Assembly: GCA_021824055.1 (NCBI GenBank)
Contig: JAKALV010000022.1
Span: forward strand, 1-22,046
Reading direction: 5' to 3'
From: Acidobacteriota bacterium
GTDB taxonomy: Bacteria; Acidobacteriota; Vicinamibacteria; Vicinamibacterales; SCN-69-37
DNA: 22,046 nucleotides
Position 1 is the stretch's first letter. Each line of letters starts with the position of its first letter. Both the position numbers and the translations under genes were made by a program. The notes below the pieces were generated by a model. It searched no databases, was not told the DNA's origin, and saw only the letters and a list, made by a program, of their open reading frames with translations. Positions 14,247 through 20,967 of this stretch are shown piece by piece.

Positions 14247-15204
14247 CGGTTCGCGTCACGTGGATCGTGTCGACGAAGCGAATCTGCCGCGGTTGATTCT
14301 GCATGACGATGGAACTGGTGCGCACGCCGTGCCCGAAGAAGCGGACGCCCTTCAGCATCGTCCCGTCGGTCACGCCCGTTGCCGCGAAGATGATCGACTC
14401 GCCCGACGCGAGATCGTGCGACGAGTAGATGCGGCGGAAGTCCGTGATGCCCATCGCGCGGCAGCGCTCCTCGTGCTCGGGCTTCGAGACCACGAGGCGC
14501 GCGAAGATCTCGCCGCCGAGGCACCGCATCGCGGCCGCCGTCAGCACGCCTTCCGGCGCGCCGCCCGTGCCCATGACCGCGTGCACGCTGGATCCATCGA
14601 CGGCGGCCGAGATGCCGGCCGAGAGATCGCCGTCGCCGATCAGGCGGATGCGCGCGCCGGCCGCGCGGATGTCCGCAATCAGCTTCGCGTGACGGTCGCG
14701 GTCGAGGACCATGATCACCAGATCCTCGACGCGGCGCTCGAGCGCCTTGGCGATCGACTTCAAGTTGTCTTTCACCGGCCGGTCCAGGCTCACCGCGTGT
14801 TTGGCCCTGGGGCCGACGACCAGCTTCTCCATGTACAGATCCGGCGCGTGCAGCAGCCCGCCCTTCGACGCGGCCGCCAGCACGGCGATCGCGTTGGCCG
14901 CGCCCGTCGCGCACAGATTGGTGCCTTCGAGTGGATCCACGGCGATGTCGACTTCAGGCAGGTTTCCGACGCCCTTGGTCGCCGCGCCGACCTTTTCGCC
15001 GATGTACAGCATCGGCGCTTCGTCGCGCTCGCCCTCGCCGATGACGATCGTGCCGTCCATCGGCAGATCGTCCATCACGCGACGCATCGCCTCGACCGCC
15101 ACGCGGTCCGAGCCATGCCGGTCCCCCTGGCCCATCGTATGGGCGCAGGCAATCGCCGCCTGTTCGACGACGCGAAGGAAATCGAGCGAAAGGTCGTTAT
15201 CCAC
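14221..15204 (-). CDS. glpX: Class II fructose-1,6-bisphosphatase
   Basis: A 327-residue GlpX-type phosphatase that hydrolyses fructose-1,6-bisphosphate to fructose-6-phosphate in gluconeogenesis (and sedoheptulose-1,7-bisphosphate in some bacteria). All the metal and substrate blocks are seen: D33 in GSDRVAVEAM, IGEGERDEAPML with E57, VDPLEGT with D90 and E93, GDGDLSAGI (190-198) and MGTGGAPEGV with E218. Length is normal. GTG 15204 is the start because GGTGA lies just upstream and the protein then opens with MDNDLSLDFLRVVEQAA, the family N terminus; it overlaps the DUF62 gene by 8 bases. It is the only central-carbon enzyme in the operon. Confidence 0.96.
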   Translation of the reverse strand: MDNDLSLDFLRVVEQAAIACAHTMGQGDRHGSDRVAVEAMRRVMDDLPMDGTIVIGEGERDEAPMLYIGEKVGAATKGVGNLPEVDIAVDPLEGTNLCATGAANAIAVLAAASKGGLLHAPDLYMEKLVVGPRAKHAVSLDRPVKDNLKSIAKALERRVEDLVIMVLDRDRHAKLIADIRAAGARIRLIGDGDLSAGISAAVDGSSVHAVMGTGGAPEGVLTAAAMRCLGGEIFARLVVSKPEHEERCRAMGITDFRRIYSSHDLASGESIIFAATGVTDGTMLKGVRFFGHGVRTSSIVMQNQPRQIRFVDTIHVTRTDDDVRIRF

Positions 15205-15985
15205 GCTTCACCACTACTCCATCGCCCACATGCACGCCAAGGACTTCTGCCGCGCTCGCGGCATGCGCCGCGAATTCCAGATGATCGGTGCTGCCAAACA
15301 ACGCCCCCAGCTCGCCGGTGGCGATTTCCGAGTACGTGGACACGATCCGCGCGATCGTGCGCCCGCCCACGGAGACCTGCACGGCGCCATTCGAAAATTT
15401 TTCGCAGGTCTTGCGGTCCAGGTTCGTCACCACGTTGCCGAAGCGATCGATCCGCACCACCTCGGCCTGGAGCACGCCGTTCTCGACCCTGGGCCGGGAC
15501 AGGGCCAGCACCTGATAATCGCTGACCGGCCGGCCAAGCGCCGGCAGTTGGATGCCCTTCGCCAGCCAGGCCGCCGCAGGCGCGAACCGGTCGCGGCCCT
15601 CGAACGTGCGGCTGACGGTGGGACGGGCGTACTTCCGCTCGGTGAGTTCGACCACGCGCTTCGGCGCCACCTCGTGGAACACCTCCGTGAGCACGCCGTT
15701 GTCGGGCGCGACGAACTTCCAGTCGCCGGCCTCGGCGGCCAGGCCGCGCCGCGCGGTGCCGACACCCGGATCGACCACGACCAGAAAGATGGTGCCCGCC
15801 GGAAAGTATTTGTAGGTTGCCGCCAGTTCGAGCGCGGCGAACGGAATATCGTGCGCCGGAAGATCGTGAGACAGGTCGACGATCGTGGCCTCGGGGCAGA
15901 TGCTCAACACCACGCCCTTCAGGACACCCGCGTAATGGTCGCGCGTGCCGAAGTCCGTGAGCAAGGCAATCGTTGGCTTGGTCAT
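15197..15985 (-). CDS. SAM hydroxide adenosyltransferase (DUF62 family), His-to-Glu variant
   Basis: A 262-residue member of the DUF62/SAM_HAT family, related to fluorinase and chlorinase, which normally hydrolyses S-adenosylmethionine to adenosine and methionine. Seen: LLTDFGTRDHYAG (8-20), HDIPFAALELA, VVVDPGVGTARRGL (69-82) with the triad residues D72 and R79, FVAPDNGVL (91-99), TFEGRDRFAPAAAWL (127-141) and, in the C-terminal barrel, RIDRFGNVVTN. The known family motif is TFHGRD with a catalytic His (His127 in the Pyrococcus horikoshii enzyme, from memory); here that position is Glu129, while Asp and Arg of the triad are kept. It may be a distinct subfamily with altered chemistry. Halogenase activity cannot be inferred from the family name. 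Start ATG 15985 lies 9 bases after the methyltransferase-like gene. Confidence 0.9.
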   Translation of the reverse strand: MTKPTIALLTDFGTRDHYAGVLKGVVLSICPEATIVDLSHDLPAHDIPFAALELAATYKYFPAGTIFLVVVDPGVGTARRGLAAEAGDWKFVAPDNGVLTEVFHEVAPKRVVELTERKYARPTVSRTFEGRDRFAPAAAWLAKGIQLPALGRPVSDYQVLALSRPRVENGVLQAEVVRIDRFGNVVTNLDRKTCEKFSNGAVQVSVGGRTIARIVSTYSEIATGELGALFGSTDHLEFAAHAASAAEVLGVHVGDGVVVKRG

Positions 15986-15994
15986 GTCGCTATA

Positions 15995-16630
15995 TCAGGG
16001 CCGTCGGAACAAGGTCTCGCGGGTGCTGCTCTTCAGCAGCACCGATTCGGCCACGATCAGGCCGTCGAACATCTTGATGATGTCACGAGTCAGCAGCACC
16101 GTGCGCATGACGGGCGTGGCCGGCGACATCCGGTGTCGCAGCGACTCCGCGGCAACCACCACGGTCTTCGTGTACTGCTTGAGCTCCACCGCGGTCGTGC
16201 CGAAACTGCCGTAGAGGGCGCCGCCCTTGCGCAGCATCCCCGCCAGCCGGGCCGCCAGGACCAGCCCGGCCTGCCGGTCCAGAAAATCGAACAGGTCCCA
16301 GCAGAGGATGCCGTCGATCGAATCGGGGGCCTGGCGCAGGCGCGTGGCAAAGAACCCCGCGAGCGCCGCGCGCTCGCCGCGGCGCGCGTGTGCTTCAACG
16401 TCGGAATACAGGTCTTCAACGTGCAGTTTGCACGCGAGGCGCTCGCCGAAGAACGACACGTTGGATCCAACGACCGGCCCGAGGTCGAGCAAGGTCGGTG
16501 CCGCCTGGTGCGCGACTGCCGCCAGAAAGTGCGGGAAGACCTTGGATGTGACGATCGCGTCGGCCGGAGCAGGCGGCGCCGGTGGCGCCGCCTGCGGCAG
16601 ATCCGCGCGGCGGCTGCCCCACTTGAGCAC
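15995..16630 (-). CDS. Methyltransferase-like protein, diverged (function unknown)
   Basis: A 211-residue protein with a Rossmann-type layout resembling class I SAM-dependent methyltransferases. A motif I-like stretch TLLDLGPVVGSNVSFF (46-61) replaces the usual GxGxG with GPVVGSN, an acidic residue ends the second strand (HVEDLY, 70-75), and IDGILCWDLFDFL (105-117) followed by MLRKGGALYGSFG (132-144) matches motifs IV and post-IV. There is no recognisable substrate domain. The first 25 residues are Pro/Ala rich (LPQAAPPAPPAPADA) and likely unstructured. GTG 16630 begins 6 bases after the bactofilin stop, with no obvious Shine-Dalgarno sequence. It may bind SAM without being an active methylase. 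A strong perfect hairpin lies in its first codons. Confidence 0.72.
   Translation of the reverse strand: MLKWGSRRADLPQAAPPAPPAPADAIVTSKVFPHFLAAVAHQAAPTLLDLGPVVGSNVSFFGERLACKLHVEDLYSDVEAHARRGERAALAGFFATRLRQAPDSIDGILCWDLFDFLDRQAGLVLAARLAGMLRKGGALYGSFGTTAVELKQYTKTVVVAAESLRHRMSPATPVMRTVLLTRDIIKMFDGLIVAESVLLKSSTRETLFRRP
16569..16595. other. 12-bp perfect GC-rich inverted repeat (hairpin) early in the operon
   Basis: The arms GCAGGCGGCGCC (16569-16580) and GGCGCCGCCTGC (16584-16595) are exactly complementary around a 3-base loop. There is no following T tract, so it is not a classical intrinsic terminator in either direction. It lies 36-62 bases into the methyltransferase-like gene, just downstream of bactofilin, where it could attenuate distal expression or protect an upstream mRNA fragment. 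Confidence 0.55.
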
Positions 16631-16636
16631 GATGGG

Positions 16637-17203
16637 CTAACGCGAAGGGGTGTGGCTCGGAACCGCGGCGGCCGGAGCCGACGCCATGCCCGTCGCCGGC
16701 GCGGCCGTAGACGCGCCCGGCTTGGCGGACTCGGCCACCACCGGTCTGGCGGCATCGCCCGATGCCTTCGAGTCGGCCGGCTTGCCGGCGCCCGCCTGCA
16801 TGTCAATGCTGCCGCGGAAATGCGCGCCGTCCGCGATGGCCACGCGGGGGGCCGCGAGATCGCCGTCCACGGAGCCCGCGTCGCGAATGTCCACCTTCTC
16901 GGTGGCGGTGATATTGCCGTGCACTTCACCCTGCACGATCACGGCCTTCGCGAACACCGACGCCTTGATCCGGCCGTTGGCTCCAATCGTCAGAATGTTC
17001 TGCTTGAGCTCGACCTTGCCCTCGACCTGACCTTCGATCGTCAGATCCTCGCTCGCGCTCAGCTCACCCTTGATGACGACGCTTTTTCCGATCGTTCCGA
17101 CACTGCCAGTGTTCACCATGTCACTCCCTGAGCTCCGTGGTGTTTCAACGCGGGGGCCGTCCGTTGGGACACCCGGCTTCACCGCTTCATCGCGCTTCCA
17201 CAT
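16637..17203 (-). CDS. Bactofilin (polymer-forming cytoskeletal protein)
   Basis: A 188-residue bactofilin. These proteins form nucleotide-independent filaments, usually at the membrane, and act in cell shape, stalk or polarity functions, or DNA positioning. The central domain (about 36-136) shows the repeated short beta strands of a right-handed beta helix, with regular hydrophobic/Gly spacing: IGKSVVIKGELSASEDLTIEG, then VELKQNILTIGANGRI, KAVIVQGEVHGNI and TEKVDIRDAGSVDGDL. The N-terminal tail (1-30) is polar and begins MWKRDE; the C-terminal tail (137-188) is Ala/Pro/Ser/Lys rich and disordered. ATG 17203 is supported by GGAG 10 bases upstream. It is the first gene of the long leftward operon. 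No M23 peptidase partner, common next to bactofilins elsewhere, is present. Confidence 0.93.
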   Translation of the reverse strand: MWKRDEAVKPGVPTDGPRVETPRSSGSDMVNTGSVGTIGKSVVIKGELSASEDLTIEGQVEGKVELKQNILTIGANGRIKASVFAKAVIVQGEVHGNITATEKVDIRDAGSVDGDLAAPRVAIADGAHFRGSIDMQAGAGKPADSKASGDAARPVVAESAKPGASTAAPATGMASAPAAAVPSHTPSR

Positions 17204-17242
17204 AATTCTGCTTCTCCAACGGCCGCCGACCCAGGCGAACCG

Positions 17243-17254
17243 CCAGTATACTGG
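17243..17254. promoter_or_regulatory. Perfect 12-bp palindrome carrying divergent -10 boxes
   Basis: CCAGTATACTGG is a perfect palindrome in the 71-base gap between bactofilin (leftward) and the cysteine desulfurase gene (rightward). It presents TATACT on both strands: 17247-17252 on + and 17250-17245 on -. Initiation 6-7 bases on would give a leader of about 16 bases for the rightward gene and about 35 for the leftward one. No good -35 is seen on either side. It may also be an operator. Confidence 0.4.
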
Positions 17255-17274
17255 AGATTCTCCCGGCCACGCCC

Positions 17275-18450
17275 ATGCGCATCTACCTCGACCACAACGC
17301 CACCACCCCCGTGCACCCGCGCGTGCGCGATGCCGTGATGAGCGCCCTTACAGAAGATGTCGGCAATCCGTCGAGTGTTCATTACTACGGCCAGCGGGCG
17401 AAGGCCGTCATCGACGAGGCCCGGTCCGCGCTCGCGGCGCTGATCGACGCGGACCCGGGGGACCTCGTCTTCACGAGCGGCGGCACAGAAGCGGACAACA
17501 TGGCCGTTCGCGGGGCACTTGAAGCCAGAGCGAGCCAGGGCCGGCGTCGTCTGGTCACGTCCGCCATCGAGCATGAAGCCGTGTTGAATACCGCGAGGGC
17601 GCTCGAGCGGCAGGGCTGGCCCGTAACGGTTGTGCCGGTCGGCGCCAGCGGCGTGATCGAGCCCGACGCGGTCGCAGCGGCGATCACTCACGACACAGCG
17701 CTGGTGTCGATCATGCACGTCAATAACGAAGTCGGCACCGTGCAGCCCATCGCCGCCATCGCCACGCGCGCGCGCGAGGCCGGGGCCTGGTTCCATACCG
17801 ACGCCGTGCAGTCCGCCGGCAAACTGCCGATCTCGATGCGGGAGTGGAGCGCCGCCGGCGTGGACCTGCTGTCGCTGTCCGCGCACAAGTTCAACGGGCC
17901 CAAAGGCGCGGGCGCCCTGTGGGTGCGGCGCGGCGTCCGGCTCTCGCCCACCATGACCGGCGGCCGTCATGAACGCAATCGTCGCGCGGGAACCGAAAAC
18001 GTCCCGGGCGTAGCCGGTCTCGGCGCGGCGGCCGGCGTCGCCGCCGAATGGCTCGCCGCCGGTGCCGGCAAGATCGCGACGCTCCGCGATCACCTCGAGC
18101 AGTCGCTGCTCGCGCGCATCGACGGTGCCGTCGTCAACGGCGACGCCCTCGCGCGCATCCCGAACACGTCGAACATCAGCTTTGACGGCATCGAAGCGGA
18201 GTCGCTGTTGATCGCGCTCGACCTGGAGGGCATCGCCGTGTCAACCGGCGCCGCGTGCTCGTCGGGCACGCTGGAACCGTCGCATGTGTTGCGCGCCATG
18301 GGGCTGCCGCAGGCCCGCACACGTAACTCGCTGCGATTCAGTCTCGGCCATGGCACGACGCGTGACGAGATTGATGCCGTCATCGCGGTCCTGCCCGGCC
18401 TCGTTGACAAGTTGCGGCGTCTGGCTCGCTCCGCGGCGGTGGTCCGCTAG
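17275..18450 (+). CDS. Cysteine desulfurase (IscS/NifS family)
   Basis: A 391-residue PLP-dependent enzyme that takes sulfur from cysteine as a protein-bound persulfide and passes it to thiolation or Fe-S partners. All key residues are seen: the N-terminal YLDHNATTP (4-12), SGGTEADNMAV (68-78), H100 in AIEHEAV, NNEVGTVQPI (150-159), D176 in HTDAVQS, the PLP lysine K205 in SLSAHKFNGPKG, and the mobile-loop cysteine C328 in STGAACSSGTLEPSHVLRAMG. This is the group I (long active-site loop) type. The gene lies 2 bases from mnmA, so its main job here is likely to feed tRNA 2-thiolation. ATG 17275 has no Shine-Dalgarno sequence nearby, only a distant GGAG at 17253-17256. No iscU or iscR is adjacent, so I leave the symbol open. 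Confidence 0.94.
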   Translation: MRIYLDHNATTPVHPRVRDAVMSALTEDVGNPSSVHYYGQRAKAVIDEARSALAALIDADPGDLVFTSGGTEADNMAVRGALEARASQGRRRLVTSAIEHEAVLNTARALERQGWPVTVVPVGASGVIEPDAVAAAITHDTALVSIMHVNNEVGTVQPIAAIATRAREAGAWFHTDAVQSAGKLPISMREWSAAGVDLLSLSAHKFNGPKGAGALWVRRGVRLSPTMTGGRHERNRRAGTENVPGVAGLGAAAGVAAEWLAAGAGKIATLRDHLEQSLLARIDGAVVNGDALARIPNTSNISFDGIEAESLLIALDLEGIAVSTGAACSSGTLEPSHVLRAMGLPQARTRNSLRFSLGHGTTRDEIDAVIAVLPGLVDKLRRLARSAAVVR

Positions 18451-18452
18451 TC

Positions 18453-19514
18453 ATGCGCGTGGTGGTCGCCATGTCCGGCGGCGTCGACTCATCGGTCGCC
18501 GCAGTGCTGCTCGCGGAGGCCGGTCACGACCTCGTGGGCTTTTCGATGCAGCTGTACGACCAGCGCGACGCGCCGGAGGCCTGGGGATCCTGCTGCAGCC
18601 TCGGTGATCTGCAGGATGCGCGACGCGTCGCCAATCAACTCGGTTTTCCGCACTACATCGTCAACTTCGAAGACGAGTTCCGGCGCACGGTCGTCGACAA
18701 CTTCGTGCGCGAGTACGCCGCGGGCCGCACGCCGATTCCCTGCGTGCACTGCAACTCCGCGCTGAAATTCGCCACGTTGGTGGAACGCGCCGCCGCGCTC
18801 AACGCGGACATCGTCGCCACCGGACATTACGCCCGTATCGATCGCGACGACGCCACAGGTCGGTACCGGCTGCGCCGCGGCCTGGACCGCGACAAGGACC
18901 AGTCGTATTTTCTGTTTTCGCTGACGCAGGAGCAGTTGTCCCGGGCGGCGTTTCCGTTGGGCGAATTGACCAAGCCCGAGGTGCGCGCGATCGCCGCGCG
19001 CCGCGGGCTGGCGGTCGCGGCCAAGCCGGACAGCCAGGAAATCTGCTTCGTGCCGGATGGTGACACGGCGGGATTCGTGGCGCGACAACTCGCCAACATT
19101 CCCGCGGGGACCATCACCGACTCGTCAGGCAAGACGCTCGGCCGGCACGCTGGCATCCACCAGTTCACGATCGGCCAGCGCAAGGGGCTGGGACTCTCGA
19201 CCGGCGTCCCGCTGTACGTGGTCAAGATCGATCCAGCCGACAACAGCGTGGTGGTCGGCGGAAAGCACGAACTCGGTCGGGGCGAACTGACGGCCTCGAG
19301 CGTGAACTGGATCGCCGGCGCTCCGCCGCCGGGTCCGATGCGCGCAGCAGCGCAGATACGACACCGCCACCGCGAGGCGCCGGGAGTACTGACGCCGCAG
19401 GGTGGCGATCGTGCCCGGATGTTGTTTGATGAGCCCCAGATTGCGGTGACGCCCGGCCAGGCCGTGGTCTTCTACGACGGCGACACGGTGATCGGCGGCG
19501 GCTGGATCGACTAG
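18453..19514 (+). CDS. mnmA: tRNA-specific 2-thiouridylase MnmA
   Basis: A 353-residue tRNA-modifying enzyme that activates U34 of Lys, Glu and Gln tRNAs with ATP and inserts sulfur to give 2-thiouridine. The ATP PP-loop is at AMSGGVDSSVA (6-16). The two catalytic cysteines are C100 in PIPCVHCNSALKF (the CNxxxKF context) and C198 in SQEICFVPDGD. ATGHYARI (122-129), KDQSYFLF (148-155) and HQFTIGQRKGLG follow in family order, with the C-terminal beta-barrel ending in FYDGDTVIGGGWID. Length is normal. The ATG starts 2 bases after the cysteine desulfurase stop, so sulfur donor and user are co-transcribed. Confidence 0.97.
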   Translation: MRVVVAMSGGVDSSVAAVLLAEAGHDLVGFSMQLYDQRDAPEAWGSCCSLGDLQDARRVANQLGFPHYIVNFEDEFRRTVVDNFVREYAAGRTPIPCVHCNSALKFATLVERAAALNADIVATGHYARIDRDDATGRYRLRRGLDRDKDQSYFLFSLTQEQLSRAAFPLGELTKPEVRAIAARRGLAVAAKPDSQEICFVPDGDTAGFVARQLANIPAGTITDSSGKTLGRHAGIHQFTIGQRKGLGLSTGVPLYVVKIDPADNSVVVGGKHELGRGELTASSVNWIAGAPPPGPMRAAAQIRHRHREAPGVLTPQGGDRARMLFDEPQIAVTPGQAVVFYDGDTVIGGGWID

Positions 19515-19697
19515 ACAGCTGACTATCTGTTATCTGGTTAGCTGACGATTGGATCGGGCGATCTGGTTATTGAGCTATTTCGGAGCGGCTGGCGCACATC
19601 GGACCCCGGACGCGCGGGACCTTCGGACAGCAAGTGACCTTGGACGTTGAACCCTGAACACTGAACTGATACCTGCAGCAGCTTGAAATGCGCTCTA
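19515..19697. other. Convergent intergenic region, lower GC, no gene seen
   Basis: These 183 bases lie between the 3' ends of mnmA and trxB. They are clearly less GC rich than the genes around them. The left part has short direct repeats: AGCTGAC occurs twice within the first 31 bases, and ATCTGGTTA occurs at 19532-19540 and 19561-19569. The right part has the 7-base repeat listed separately. I find no convincing hairpin with a T tract, no RNA gene and no coding region with a start signal. Confidence 0.6.
19635..19668. repeat. Degenerate 7-bp tandem repeat (TGAACNN)
   Basis: Three clean units TGAACCC, TGAACAC, TGAACTG occupy 19648-19668 and are preceded by two diverged ones (from 19635, TGACCT then TGGACGT). 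The block sits in the noncoding gap between mnmA and trxB. Such short-unit repeats can vary in copy number. No function is evident. Confidence 0.6.
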
Positions 19698-20618
19698 TTA
19701 CCCGCTTGCTTCGAGATAGTGCTCGGCGTCGAGTGCCGCCATGCAGCCTGAACCCGCCGCCGTGATGGCCTGGCGGTAGATATGGTCCTGCACGTCCCCG
19801 CAGGCGAACACGCCGGGCACGTTCGTCTTGGACCCGTCGTGCGTCTTCAGGTACCCGGCGGCGTCCATCTCGAGCCACCCGGTGAAGAGCGACGTGTTTG
19901 GCGTGTGCCCGATCGCCACAAACAACCCGTCAACCGGAATGTCCTTCGTTGCGCCCGTCTTCAGGTTGCGCGTGACCACGGCCGAGACCGCGCCCTTCGC
20001 GGTGTCTTTGACGTCGATCACTTCGCTGTTCCACTCGAACTCGATCTTCTCGTTCGCCGTGGCCTTGTCCTGCATGATCTTCGACCCGCGCAGCGTGTCG
20101 CGCCGGTGAATCAACGTGACCTTGGACGCGAATCGCGTCAGGAAGATGGCCTCTTCCAGCGCCGAGTCGCCGCCGCCCACCACCGCGATGGGCTTGCCGC
20201 GGAAGAAAAAACCGTCGCAGGTCGCGCAGGTCGACACGCCGTGTCCCATCAGCGCGCGCTCATTGGGCAGCCCCAGCAGCTTCGCCGACGCCCCCGTGGC
20301 GATGATCAGCGCGCGCGTCTCGATCGGCCCCTGATCGGTCGTGACCGTGATCGTTTGTCCGTTCGCGGCCACGGCGCTGACGCGGCCCTGCACGATCTCG
20401 GCGCCGAAGCGCTCGGCCTGCGCGCGCATGTTGGCCATCAGATCCGGCCCCATGATGCCGTCGCGGAATCCCGGGAAGTTCTCGACGGCGGTGGTCAGCA
20501 TCAGCTGACCACCGGCATCGAGGCCTTCGATGACGAGCGGCGACAGATTCGCGCGCGCCGAATACAGCGCCGCCGTCAATCCCGCCGGGCCTGACCCGAT
20601 GATGACGACGTTACGCAA
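19698..20618 (-). CDS. trxB: Thioredoxin reductase (NADPH)
   Basis: A 306-residue low-molecular-weight flavoprotein that reduces thioredoxin with NADPH. Seen: FAD-binding GSGPAG (8-13), GGQLMLTTAVENFPGF (36-51), IIATGA (105-110), the redox pair C131-A-T-C134 in STCATCDGFFF, the NADPH motif VVGGGDSALEEA (146-157), the NADPH-selecting HRRDTLR (171-177) and FACGDVQD (271-278). The start must be TTG 20618: the codons above it run ACC, AGC, ACA, TCG to an in-frame TGA, and no ATG, GTG or TTG follows before the FAD motif. It overlaps the end of trxA by 8 bases, so weak initiation may rely on coupling to trxA translation. Confidence 0.97.
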   Translation of the reverse strand: MRNVVIIGSGPAGLTAALYSARANLSPLVIEGLDAGGQLMLTTAVENFPGFRDGIMGPDLMANMRAQAERFGAEIVQGRVSAVAANGQTITVTTDQGPIETRALIIATGASAKLLGLPNERALMGHGVSTCATCDGFFFRGKPIAVVGGGDSALEEAIFLTRFASKVTLIHRRDTLRGSKIMQDKATANEKIEFEWNSEVIDVKDTAKGAVSAVVTRNLKTGATKDIPVDGLFVAIGHTPNTSLFTGWLEMDAAGYLKTHDGSKTNVPGVFACGDVQDHIYRQAITAAGSGCMAALDAEHYLEASG

Positions 20619-20943
20619 GGTGCTTGTCGATCATCTGCTTGAAGACCGACTTGTCGGCCAGGCCCACCACCTGATCGACCATCTTGCCGCCCTTGAACAG
20701 CATCACAGCGGGGATGCCGCGGACTTGGTACTGAATCGTCACGTGCTGGTTCTCGTCCACGTTGAGCTTGCCGATGCGAATCTTGCCGGCATAATCGTTC
20801 GCCAGCGCGTCCATCGTCGGAGCGAGCGCACGGCACGGGCCGCACCATTCCGCCCAGAAATCCACCAGAACCGGCGTGCTCGACTTCAACACGTCCGCAT
20901 CAAAGTTGCTGTCTGTAAACGTCGAAATCTTGTCCGATGCCAT
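20611..20943 (-). CDS. trxA: Thioredoxin
   Basis: A 110-residue thioredoxin, the general protein disulfide reductant. The active site is WCGPC (33-37) in VDFWAEWCGPCRALAP, and the cis-proline loop is RGIPAVMLFKGG (75-86). The buried Asp (D28) is present. I use ATG 20943 rather than the in-frame GTG at 20958, because that GTG lies inside the AGGTGAG ribosome binding site that serves the ATG. It follows glgA by 24 bases and overlaps trxB, so all three are probably on one transcript. Confidence 0.97.
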   Translation of the reverse strand: MASDKISTFTDSNFDADVLKSSTPVLVDFWAEWCGPCRALAPTMDALANDYAGKIRIGKLNVDENQHVTIQYQVRGIPAVMLFKGGKMVDQVVGLADKSVFKQMIDKHLA

Positions 20944-20953
20944 GCTGTCTCTA

Positions 20954-20960
20954 CTCACCT
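20954..20960 (-). promoter_or_regulatory. Ribosome binding site deciding the trxA start
   Basis: AGGTGAG on the - strand lies 10 bases upstream of ATG 20943. It contains the competing in-frame GTG at 20958-20956, which rules that codon out as the main start. Confidence 0.75.
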
Positions 20961-20967
20961 TTCGCGA

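Noticed and set aside
13056..14306. Open frame of 416 codons on the + strand
   Set aside because: It is antisense to the MFS transporter, with a highly polar Arg/His-rich product. Shadow.
15390..15405. AAAATTTTT tract in the DUF62 gene as a frameshift site
   Set aside because: The codons are GAA AAA TTT TCG, which do not fit an X XXY YYZ slippery heptamer, and no alternative frame of interest follows.
15197..15985. Calling the DUF62 protein a fluorinase or chlorinase
   Set aside because: It keeps Asp and Arg of the hydroxide-transferase triad and sits in a housekeeping operon with no halometabolite genes, so the halogenase label would be over-reading the family name.
14711..17131. Open frame of 806 codons on the + strand
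   Set aside because: It runs antisense across glpX, DUF62, the methyltransferase-like gene and bactofilin, all of which have clear family motifs. Its product is Arg/His/Gln-rich low-complexity sequence typical of the complement of GC-rich genes.
19567..19878. Possible small gene in the mnmA-trxB gap
   Set aside because: Over half of it lies inside trxB in another frame. There is no ribosome binding site, and the part in the gap covers the 7-bp repeat.
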